The translations under genes were made by a program, and so were the position numbers. Of a stretch of 9,325 bases of DNA, positions 1-7,064 are shown one piece after another (positions within the stretch are counted from its first letter, which is position 1; each line of letters starts with the position of its first letter). The notes under the pieces are model-generated. The model saw only the letters and a list, made by a program, of their open reading frames with translations, made no database searches and was not told the DNA's origin. The stretch comes from Chloroflexota bacterium (GTDB lineage Bacteria > Chloroflexota > Anaerolineae > B4-G1): contig QMOC01000061.1 in assembly GCA_003648085.1 (NCBI GenBank), forward strand, positions 1-9,325, given 5' to 3'.

Positions 1-428
1 CACAGAAATGCAATCATCGCGGGAGATGGTTTGCGAACCCACGACGAGATAAAATCTTTAGCATGGTCTTTTACATGATCGTACCTCAAATATATATGGT
101 CAATGCCCAACCGCTCTACTGTATTTGCAACGTTTATTTTTGTCTGTTCTGGCATAAACCCGTTGTCACATGTCACGGCCAGCACATTTAACCCCAGTTC
201 CTCAACGGCATAATACGTTACAAAAGTACTATCCCTGCCGCCGCTCAGTGCAACGATGCAATCATATTTTCCTTTGTGCCGGAAACGCGCCAGAATGCGC
301 TGGAGATCCTCTTCGTTTCTATGTAATAGCGATCTAATACTGCCTCTGCAGTAGTTGCATACCCCTTCTTCGTCAAAGGTTATTCTTGGATAACTTTCGG
401 GAAGAATACACTTAGAACACCTCTTCAT
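1..428 (-). CDS. N-acetyl-sugar amidotransferase-like PP-loop ATPase (partial, N-terminal 142 residues)
   Basis: The gene starts at ATG 428-426, overlapping the upstream glycosyltransferase stop by 4 bp (ATGA), and stays open to the window edge, so the C terminus is missing. The translation begins MKRCSKCILPESYPRITFDE. Two CxxC pairs (C4/C7 and C24/C27) resemble a zinc knuckle. A PP-loop SGGRDS lies at 62-67, followed by a Rossmann-like strand (LNVLAVTCDNGFMPEQ). This arrangement is typical of the WbpG/PseA-type N-acetyl-sugar amidotransferase family. These enzymes use ATP to activate a sugar-nucleotide acetamido group and turn it into an acetamidino group, with ammonia from a HisH/HisF-like partner. 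No partner is visible here; it could lie downstream. The role in modifying an amino sugar of the polysaccharide is inferred from family and context. Base composition is clearly AT-richer than most of the locus (about 43% GC over 1-180). Another PP-loop ATPase function remains possible because the C-terminal half is absent. Confidence 0.8.
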   Translation of the reverse strand, partial: MKRCSKCILPESYPRITFDEEGVCNYCRGSIRSLLHRNEEDLQRILARFRHKGKYDCIVALSGGRDSTFVTYYAVEELGLNVLAVTCDNGFMPEQTKINVANTVERLGIDHIYLRYDHVKDHAKDFISSWVRKPSPAMIAFL

Positions 429-1633
429 AATTTTCCTTTGTTGGTTTTTAGCCACTCTTCCGTTTTCTCCCGCACATAGCGATAGAAAGCCGTCCAGCGT
501 TTGCTGAGAATTTCTTCTCTGAACTCATTGGCTTTCTTCAGGTTGCGGGCCGACATGCGGGCCATGCGCTCCGGGTCAGTCACTACCTCGCGGATTTTGT
601 GTACCAGTGCAGGCACATCGTTTGGGGGCACCAGGTCCTCAGGTGGCAGCAGTTCGGAGGTACCACCCACCGTGGTGGCGATGCAGGGCAGTGCCCGGGC
701 CATCGCTTCGATCGTTGATCTGGACAGGCCCTCCTGTCGGGAGGGCAGGACAAAGAGATCGGCCTGATCCAACTGGGCACGCACGGCCTCCCCAGCAGGT
801 AACCAGCCCGTAAAGCGGACGCGGCTGTCCAGCCCCAGCGTCGCGACCCGGGCCTCTAAATCCTGTTGGTACTTGCCGCTTCCAACCAGGACCAGATGGA
901 GGTCAAGCCCCTCCTCCTGCACGCATGTAGCGACGGCATCGATCAACACGTCCGGGCCTTTGGAGAGGTTGTCCAATGTGCCTACGATGATGAGGGTGAA
1001 TGTGCGTTGCTGGGCCTGTAGCGGGCGGGCAGCAGACGCCAGGGCTGCATCGGGCAACACGATGCTTGAGTAGTGGGTCGAGAAAGCACCCGGCGCAGGC
1101 GGATACCGGCGCTGAAGAGCATGCTCTGTGACGTAGGCGGCCGCGCAGGCACCAGCGCATTGCTCCCTCATCCGGCGGGGAAGCCACCATCGTAAGAATG
1201 GGCGCAGGGGGTGCGTGACGTAACCGGGCGCGAAAGCATCGTAGGGATCACCCACCACCTCCACGCCGTAGGGACGACCAGTCTGGCGCAAAAACGGTCT
1301 GAGGCAGGAAGAAATCTGCCCCTGGACGCGCAAAATCACAGCGTCGTCAGCGCCAACGGCGTTTCTGACTGCCCGGCGGACCTGCCGGGCCCGCCGGAGA
1401 TATTGCCACGGGCCGTGGTAGTAGGGGATGGCTGCAAACGAGACCCCTTCGCCGTCGCAGCGCGTCCAGTTGGGGGCGGCCGAAGGGACATCCTGCACAC
1501 GCGCCACCACGCGCACGTGATCGAAGACGGCCAGGTAGCGTTTCCAGAAGGGATATGTGAACGACGTCATTGTCCACATCGCACCGTCGGGTGTGTGGGC
1601 AAAGCGGTGATCAATCGTGACGATAAGATTCAT
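425..1633 (-). CDS. GT4-type glycosyltransferase (GT-B fold)
   Basis: This 402-residue protein has the size and layout of a retaining GT-B glycosyltransferase. The C-terminal nucleotide-sugar-binding half is clear: IIVGTL (215-220), KGPDVLIDAV (225-234), LVLVGSGKYQQDLE (247-260), RVRFTGWLP (271-279) and FVLPSRQEGLSRSTIEAMA (294-312). The last contains the E-x7-E signature as E301 and E309, then the GGTSELLP loop at 323-330. The N-terminal acceptor half is less conserved, as is usual. It probably adds one sugar to a lipid-linked repeat unit at the cytoplasmic face of the membrane; donor and acceptor cannot be told from sequence. The ATG overlaps the flippase gene by 23 bp, so the two are likely translationally coupled. 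The last roughly 40 codons are AT-richer than the rest of the gene, like the amidotransferase gene that follows. Confidence 0.9.
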   Translation of the reverse strand: MNLIVTIDHRFAHTPDGAMWTMTSFTYPFWKRYLAVFDHVRVVARVQDVPSAAPNWTRCDGEGVSFAAIPYYHGPWQYLRRARQVRRAVRNAVGADDAVILRVQGQISSCLRPFLRQTGRPYGVEVVGDPYDAFAPGYVTHPLRPFLRWWLPRRMREQCAGACAAAYVTEHALQRRYPPAPGAFSTHYSSIVLPDAALASAARPLQAQQRTFTLIIVGTLDNLSKGPDVLIDAVATCVQEEGLDLHLVLVGSGKYQQDLEARVATLGLDSRVRFTGWLPAGEAVRAQLDQADLFVLPSRQEGLSRSTIEAMARALPCIATTVGGTSELLPPEDLVPPNDVPALVHKIREVVTDPERMARMSARNLKKANEFREEILSKRWTAFYRYVREKTEEWLKTNKGKL

Positions 1634-2999
1634 GACTGGAACTCCGTGCTTGACTTGTCAATGCCGGCTGGGCCTTGCCCATTTTTACACTATGGTGCTC
1701 ATCCTTTGTGGTGTGCCTGTGAAGCGCACGCAGCGCATATAAAACGATGACCAGGCTGCCACTTAGTCGGACAAGCGTGGCGAGGATGACGGCCATAGCC
1801 GCCCCACGCAGCCCGTAGGGCGGGACCAACCAGAGGCAGGCCAGGGCTGCGGTGCCTGTGACGACAGCAAGCAAAGGCACCTGCACGCGGAAGTACCTGG
1901 CTGCGGTCATTCCATAATCGAGAAACGTTGCTATAAAGTCAATTCCTGCTGCCACCATCAGCATCACGAACACGTCTTGATGCTGGGCATACTCGGGTCG
2001 GTAGAGGAGTGTCAGTATCTCGCGCCCAGCAACGATGGACACCAACACGGCGGCTCCGCCCACCAGCACGCTGATGCCCACCAATTTGAGGAGCAATGTG
2101 CGAAATGCCAGGCCGTTCCTTGCTGCGTAGTACTTTGCCAGGCGTGGGCAGGCCGATAGCCCCAAGGCGATAATTACGGTATTGCCGGCTTTCTTTAAGT
2201 AGGCCATAGGGGCGAAGATGCCCAGCCCATACTCTCCCAGATACTGCGCAACGAAGTAGCGGGGGATGCTGGTTCTGAGCGCGTCCAGCGTCACCACGAT
2301 TCCGAGCGGCAGTGCAAGCCACGCCAGCCTGACCAGCGTTCTCACCTCCCAGCGTGGACGTACTACTGCCCTCCGATCACCCTCGCCGGGGGTCAGGTTG
2401 CTGAGCATCAACGCACCGCTGCGGATGTCGTAGCCGATCAGGACCGAAGCCCAGGCGATGGCCAAAATCACCACTCCCCAAAAGACACTGCCCGTCAGGT
2501 AGACCCCGACGCTCAGAGCGAGTAGCGAGAGGACACCCCTGATCATCAGTGACTTGGCGACACGATCCATGCGTTCGCGCTGCTGGAGCAGCCCATAGAA
2601 TACGTCACTGATGGACTCGAAAGTCTTGGCCACCCCTATGGCCAGGATGACCAGAGCGGTTTCCAGGCGGTAACCAGATACGAGCACAACGCCGGCGATG
2701 ACCAGTAGCGCCAGCGCCGTGGTAATCAATCGCAAGCCGAGATAGTCTCCAAACAAGTACTCGCGCTTGGCGTCGGTCGCCTGGACGAGCCGCGTTTTCA
2801 GGGTGGCGAATGCCATGACCGGCACCGCGATTGCCAGGCCCAGGGCGAACTGACCAACCATCTCCGGCGAACCGAGTTTTGCCAGGACGACCAACATTCC
2901 CCACTGACAGCCGGCATAGACCACGTTACCGACGAAGGTCCACGAGAAGTTGGCCCGCAGAGATAGCCTTGAAGAGATGCTGTAGGCAGGAGTGCTCAT
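1611..2999 (-). CDS. Oligosaccharide flippase (Wzx-type, MOP superfamily)
   Basis: This 462-residue, very hydrophobic protein has about 12 predicted membrane segments, roughly at 18-40, 48-68, 88-108, 112-125, 155-170, 173-191, 221-240, 254-282, 305-325, 343-362, 373-392 and 397-421. A charged, Ser/His-rich tail (about 425-462) should be cytoplasmic. The N-terminal pattern (SWTFVGNVVYAGCQWGMLVV, then a Gly-Ser-Pro-containing loop and FALGLAIAVPV) is typical of polysaccharide-biosynthesis flippases. Such proteins move undecaprenyl-linked repeat units across the cytoplasmic membrane, using the ion gradient as far as known. The start at 2999 lies 2 bp after the acyltransferase stop, and the gene overlaps the glycosyltransferase gene by 23 bp, which suggests one transcript. 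The family call is firm; the substrate is unknown. Its presence implies a Wzx/Wzy-type export route, although no Wzy polymerase lies in the window. Confidence 0.88.
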   Translation of the reverse strand: MSTPAYSISSRLSLRANFSWTFVGNVVYAGCQWGMLVVLAKLGSPEMVGQFALGLAIAVPVMAFATLKTRLVQATDAKREYLFGDYLGLRLITTALALLVIAGVVLVSGYRLETALVILAIGVAKTFESISDVFYGLLQQRERMDRVAKSLMIRGVLSLLALSVGVYLTGSVFWGVVILAIAWASVLIGYDIRSGALMLSNLTPGEGDRRAVVRPRWEVRTLVRLAWLALPLGIVVTLDALRTSIPRYFVAQYLGEYGLGIFAPMAYLKKAGNTVIIALGLSACPRLAKYYAARNGLAFRTLLLKLVGISVLVGGAAVLVSIVAGREILTLLYRPEYAQHQDVFVMLMVAAGIDFIATFLDYGMTAARYFRVQVPLLAVVTGTAALACLWLVPPYGLRGAAMAVILATLVRLSGSLVIVLYALRALHRHTTKDEHHSVKMGKAQPALTSQARSSSHESYRHD

Positions 3000-3001
3000 T
3001 C

Positions 3002-4048
3002 CTAACTCTCAAATATTCCCATGCGGGGGAGCAGATCAGGACGCCGCAAATCACGCCATAGCGCCGGGTATTCCAGCAGACGCTGTTCAAGACGAGTGAG
3101 ATAAACTTGGAGGTCCTGGGCAATATCCGCCGTTGCTGTGCCATCACTGGCCCACTCCAGCGGTTCAATCAACACATGCCGGTGGTAGCCGTCTTTCACG
3201 GGCAGGGCTGTCAGTGGCTGGGCCTCCTTTTGTTTGGCTAATCGAACCCCACTTACGTCCAGATAGACGGTGTGATCCAAAAAGCGTAACGGCACCAGGT
3301 GTGCCGGGTGATCTTGACCAGGGCGGACAATAAAGTACTGATCTGCTAACAGATAGAATATGTCGGTCTTTTGTTCCAAGACCTTGACCAGTTCGGGTTG
3401 CGGCTTCCCGCCTGGAGTGATGGTTGTCATTCGGATGCGCTGATTCAGATGCTGGACCTTGGGCCAGTAGAGTTTGTTGTACAAGTGGCTGGTTTGTGGT
3501 GGTGGTGTGTGGCTGCCGCCATATCCTGCCAACCATGTAGGGTAACCTTGGGCGGATAACGTGGCCGCGACCGCATAGCCATAAGCACCGTAGTGAGCGC
3601 CCAACAGCAGTATTGCCCGGCCCTGCTTTTGGAGTTCACCCAGATGGTGCAGCCCATCAATCTGTAACAGACGATTCAAATGTTCATCGTGCAACGAGGG
3701 CAGCAGGTTAAGAATGAGGGCATTCCAACTGCTCAGCACGAGATGGTCGTGTACCAGGGATTCCAGTTTTGTGTTGGTCTCTTCATAATCAAACAGAACC
3801 TGCAAATGGTGACGTACGCGACGTACGGTTCCTCGATTTGTCTTATGCCAAATTGTGCCTGCCATTCGGCTTGACCAACGGATGATGCCGGTTCGTATGG
3901 CGGACGGCAGGATGTTCAACCCTGTCGCCAAGACGAGGGCTGCCATATATCCTATGTCCCCTTGAGTTGCCCATGGCCGGCGGGGCTTGTCGTTTAACGA
4001 TGCCTGTGCAGACCTGGCTGGGTCTCCCCATCTACTTGATATTGTCAT
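3002..4048 (-). CDS. LpxL/HtrB-like lysophospholipid acyltransferase family protein with altered catalytic motif
   Basis: This 348-residue protein follows the LpxL/HtrB layout. An N-terminal hydrophobic stretch lies at about 33-56, the HYGAYG motif after a hydrophobic strand (ILLLGAHYGAYGYA, 146-159), a YLLADQ segment at 232-237, a VPLRFLDHTVYLDVSGVRLA region at 252-271, and an LTALPVKDG-RHVLIEPLE stretch at 279-298. In the family, His of an H-x4-D/E motif acts with the acidic residue to transfer an acyl group. Here His is present (H152), but the fifth position after it is Gly157 rather than Asp or Glu. The protein may therefore have a different reaction, use another acidic residue, or be inactive. 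Embedded between the chain-length gene (6 bp upstream) and the flippase gene (2 bp downstream), it most likely acylates a membrane lipid or a polysaccharide anchor; this is inference. A GGTGA element about 6 bases before the ATG serves as ribosome binding site. Confidence 0.72.
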   Translation of the reverse strand: MTISSRWGDPARSAQASLNDKPRRPWATQGDIGYMAALVLATGLNILPSAIRTGIIRWSSRMAGTIWHKTNRGTVRRVRHHLQVLFDYEETNTKLESLVHDHLVLSSWNALILNLLPSLHDEHLNRLLQIDGLHHLGELQKQGRAILLLGAHYGAYGYAVAATLSAQGYPTWLAGYGGSHTPPPQTSHLYNKLYWPKVQHLNQRIRMTTITPGGKPQPELVKVLEQKTDIFYLLADQYFIVRPGQDHPAHLVPLRFLDHTVYLDVSGVRLAKQKEAQPLTALPVKDGYHRHVLIEPLEWASDGTATADIAQDLQVYLTRLEQRLLEYPALWRDLRRPDLLPRMGIFES

Positions 4049-4054
4049 CTGGAC

Positions 4055-5662
4055 TCACCGAGATTTGACAAAACCGCCTAACCAACGTTTCCATAACGGA
4101 TGTCTAGTTGGCCGTGCCCTCTCAGCGTAGTAGTAGTAGGCTTTGCGTTCAGGCTTAGCCTTTGTCAGCACGGCTCCCAAGATCGTTGCGCCGACGCGCT
4201 GGAGGGACTCATAAGCCCGGCGGGCTGCCTCGTGGGATGTTCGCTTGGCTTCGATTAACAGAATCACACCACTCGCTTTGGAGGCCAGAACCACCGCGTC
4301 AGTTACCGCCAGCATAGGGGGCGTGTCGAGGATAACTAACTCTGCGCTCTGTTTGACTTCGGCCAGCACGGCCTCCATTCTCTTCGAGCCCAGCAGTTCT
4401 GAAGGGTTGGGGGGGATGGGACCACTGGTGATCACGCGCAGATTGTCAATTCCTGTCTCCATCATGCATTCTTTGACACTTCGAGCATTGCCCACCAGGA
4501 GATCGGTTAGACCGGTGTGGTTGTTGAGATCGAATAGTTGATGGAGATTGGGAAAACGCAGGTCTGTATCTATCAGCACGACTCGGAGTCCAGCCTGAGC
4601 GCACACGACACCCAAGTTGGCCGCTACCGTTGTCTTGCCCGCTTTTGGTTCGGCGCTCGTGATGAGCAGAGTTTTCAATGGTTCGTCAACGCTGGCAAAG
4701 CGAATGTTAGTCCGTAGAGCGCGGTAGGCTTCGGAAGCAGGGGAGACCGGCATTGCTAACGTGACTAGTCTACCGTTTCGCTCTTTGCCCTGCAGTCGGG
4801 GGATCGTACCCAACGTGGGCAGAGGTAAGATCTGCTTGATCTCCTCGCTCGTCTCAAATGAGCGGTTCAAGTATTCCACCAGGAAAGCCACACCTGCACT
4901 GAGTACAAAACCGACGAAGGTGCCCAGGAAGGTGTAGATGACAATGTTGGGTCGAATGGGCTCTGTAGGAGCGACCGCGGGCTCAACTACAGTGACGTCA
5001 AGCAACTGGGATTGGGTAAGCCGAATGTTCAAATAAGTTTCCAAGAGGCTGGCGTAGGCGAGTTGTTGGTTGGACAGAGTGGTCTGTATGAGGTTTGTCT
5101 CTTCTTCTGTCAACATGCCGGATGAGATGCGCGATTGATCCATAGCCGATTGATTATATTCGATGGCTTCCTTCAAGTTAGCCATTTGTTTCACCACGTC
5201 CTGTTCGAGAACAGCGATGTTTTGGAGTTGCTGCTCTGTGTTGTGCAGAGAAATGAACGTAAGGGCGATCTCATTTGCGATGTTACTGGCTCGTTGTGCG
5301 TCCGTATCCTCTACAGTTAATTCTAACAACTGTGTGTCTGGGATGAGGTTGGTGCCCAATCTGTGCTCGATCAACTCATCGGGTGAGATGTCCAAGCCGA
5401 GGTTGGCGATGACGATTTCCAGGAGTGGTCTGGTCTTGAGCAGCGCGCTGTAGGTCAGGGCCAGATTCTCCCCTGTCAGGATGGAGGTGTAATCCGCCAG
5501 AGGCATGCTTGACGATTGCTTGATCATCATAGTCACTTTGGCCCGGTAGACGGGCTTCATGTTCTTACTCACCGCAAAGACAACTATGGAGATCAGCAAT
5601 GTGCCGAGCACGATTAGCCAAAGTCGCCTTTGGATGACACGAAGAATTTCTCGGAGTTCCAT
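4055..5662 (-). CDS. Wzz-type chain-length determinant fused to BY-kinase (Wzc-like)
   Basis: This 535-residue protein joins a Wzz-like domain to a cytoplasmic tyrosine-kinase domain. The Wzz part has membrane segments at about 14-31 and 238-263, flanking an extracytoplasmic region with heptad-like helices (about 140-222). A proline-rich PAVAPTEPIRPN stretch precedes the second segment, as is usual. The kinase part has EAYRALRTNI (311-320, an oligomerisation-type motif), Walker A AEPKAGKTT (337-345, Lys343), Walker A' VLIDTDLRFPN (362-372), SGPIPPNPSELLGS (413-426, a BY-kinase signature) and Walker B LVILDTPP (442-449). The C terminus has only a four-tyrosine run (509-512), rather than the longer dispersed cluster of many family members. 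The protein would set polysaccharide chain length and couple it to autophosphorylation at the membrane. A GAGAGGA ribosome binding site lies about 6 bases before the start. Gram-negative Wzc proteins are usually longer (around 700 residues), so this is a compact form. Confidence 0.92.
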   Translation of the reverse strand: MELREILRVIQRRLWLIVLGTLLISIVVFAVSKNMKPVYRAKVTMMIKQSSSMPLADYTSILTGENLALTYSALLKTRPLLEIVIANLGLDISPDELIEHRLGTNLIPDTQLLELTVEDTDAQRASNIANEIALTFISLHNTEQQLQNIAVLEQDVVKQMANLKEAIEYNQSAMDQSRISSGMLTEEETNLIQTTLSNQQLAYASLLETYLNIRLTQSQLLDVTVVEPAVAPTEPIRPNIVIYTFLGTFVGFVLSAGVAFLVEYLNRSFETSEEIKQILPLPTLGTIPRLQGKERNGRLVTLAMPVSPASEAYRALRTNIRFASVDEPLKTLLITSAEPKAGKTTVAANLGVVCAQAGLRVVLIDTDLRFPNLHQLFDLNNHTGLTDLLVGNARSVKECMMETGIDNLRVITSGPIPPNPSELLGSKRMEAVLAEVKQSAELVILDTPPMLAVTDAVVLASKASGVILLIEAKRTSHEAARRAYESLQRVGATILGAVLTKAKPERKAYYYYAERARPTRHPLWKRWLGGFVKSR

Positions 5663-5710
5663 ACAGTTCCTCTCACAATGCTAAGTTAAGTGATGAAAAG
5701 CCCCGTGGTT

Positions 5711-7048
5711 TTATGGAGCAACAACTACCTGGCCTTCTTCAAGGCCCTCTAGAATTTCTACCTGATCCTGGCCCTGGATGCCCAACTCGACGTCCACGCG
5801 GCGCTGCCGGTCGCCATCCTGCACGATGACGAAGTGGCGGTTCTGGTAAGAACGAATCGCGTCTAGTGGGAGCCAGAGCGCGTCGTCTTTTTCCTCCAGG
5901 ACGATGGTCACACGAACCAGGTCGCCCAGTTTCAGTTCGCTGGTGTCCCTTTCCAGGCTGATACGAGTGGAATTATCGAGGCCGGTCGGGCTCTCGACGC
6001 TGCTGCCTGTGCCATAGGGGTAGGGCAGGCGGCGGACAATGCCGATCCAACTGCGGTCTGGGTTGACGCTTAGGGAGATGGTGGCCTTCTGCCCCTCGGT
6101 CATATACTGTAACTGATCCTCAGAGAGACCGGCACTCACCTCGATGTCTGACGGGGTGGCGAGGATGATGACCGTTTTAAACGCTTCGACGGAGCGGCCC
6201 GGGTAGAGTGAGAGGGAGACAACCTCGCCATCTATTGGAGCGGTGAGTTGCGAGTAGGCCAGCACTTGCTGCGCCTGCTGCACTTCGATGACCAGCGAGG
6301 GGTCCACACCCTGCTTCAGTTGCTCTAACTCCGCCTTGGCCTGATCCACGGCGATCTCCGCAGCCCTGAGATCGTGTTGGTAGACCCTCTCGTTGGCCAG
6401 GGCCTGGTCGTAAGTGGCCTGGGCTATTTCCAGGCTCCATCGGGCCTGCTGGAGAGCGAGGGCATATCCATCACGTACCTCCTGCGGTTCCCAGGGGCGG
6501 TCCAACGCTTCCTGATACTCGCTCTCCGCCCGTGCCACCTGATCTTCTGCCTGTTCCAGGCCGACACGCGCGCGGGTGGTTTCGGCGGCGTAGGTGGCTC
6601 GGAGAGCCCTGGTGCGGGCCAGCTGCTCCTGGGCCGTCTCCAGCGCCATCTCGGCCTGGGCGATGGCGTAGGCGTTGGCTTCCTCGGCCTGGGTCAATCT
6701 GGCCTGAGCGAGTGCTAGATCTAGCTCCGCCGAGGTAACCTGAAAGCCCGCGATCTCCAACTCGGCCAGCAAATCACCTGCTTTGACCTGATCACCAGGC
6801 TGGACGAGTACTCGCTTCACGTAGCCGCTCGTCTTGAAATAGAGCGGCACTTCCTCGACCGGTGAGATCCGTCCGGTGAACTCCAGTTTCCTGGTCACCC
6901 TGCCCCGCTGCACAACATAAGTGAGGCTGGTCGTCTCAAAAGTTGAAGTGGTGGTCGGGGCCGCAGGCGTAACGTCGGTGCGACCACAGCCTGTGATCAG
7001 AAAGACTAAGCAGAGAAGTACCTTCATCCAAAGATGGCGCCGTAGCAT
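5711..7048 (-). CDS. HlyD/RND-type periplasmic adaptor (membrane fusion) lipoprotein
   Basis: The 445-residue protein starts with a lipoprotein signal: basic MLRRHLWMK, hydrophobic VLLCLVFLITG, and a lipobox LITGC with Cys21 as the predicted lipidated residue. A Thr/Pro linker follows. The first half of a biotinyl/lipoyl-like domain (about 68-100, GYVKRVLVQPGDQVKAGD) leads into a long Ala/Glu/Gln-rich coiled-coil hairpin (about 102-262), and the second lipoyl half (267-296, LTAPIDGEVVSLSLYPG) closes the domain. Beta-barrel and membrane-proximal domains fill about 300-445. Adaptors of this type link an inner-membrane transporter to an outer-membrane channel, or stabilise ABC exporters. Neither partner gene lies in the window. 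Its place directly before the chain-length gene suggests a part in polysaccharide export across the envelope; that is inference. The ATG lies 16 bp after the upstream regulator's stop, preceded by a G-rich AGGGGGGTAGGA element, so it is probably cotranscribed with that regulator. Confidence 0.88.
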   Translation of the reverse strand: MLRRHLWMKVLLCLVFLITGCGRTDVTPAAPTTTSTFETTSLTYVVQRGRVTRKLEFTGRISPVEEVPLYFKTSGYVKRVLVQPGDQVKAGDLLAELEIAGFQVTSAELDLALAQARLTQAEEANAYAIAQAEMALETAQEQLARTRALRATYAAETTRARVGLEQAEDQVARAESEYQEALDRPWEPQEVRDGYALALQQARWSLEIAQATYDQALANERVYQHDLRAAEIAVDQAKAELEQLKQGVDPSLVIEVQQAQQVLAYSQLTAPIDGEVVSLSLYPGRSVEAFKTVIILATPSDIEVSAGLSEDQLQYMTEGQKATISLSVNPDRSWIGIVRRLPYPYGTGSSVESPTGLDNSTRISLERDTSELKLGDLVRVTIVLEEKDDALWLPLDAIRSYQNRHFVIVQDGDRQRRVDVELGIQGQDQVEILEGLEEGQVVVAP

Positions 7049-7064
7049 CGCTTCCTACCCCCCT

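Noticed and set aside
1211..1750. Plus-strand 179-codon open frame
   Set aside because: It is antisense to the glycosyltransferase and flippase 3' end, has no recognisable domain, and matches no family; the minus-strand proteins are clear.
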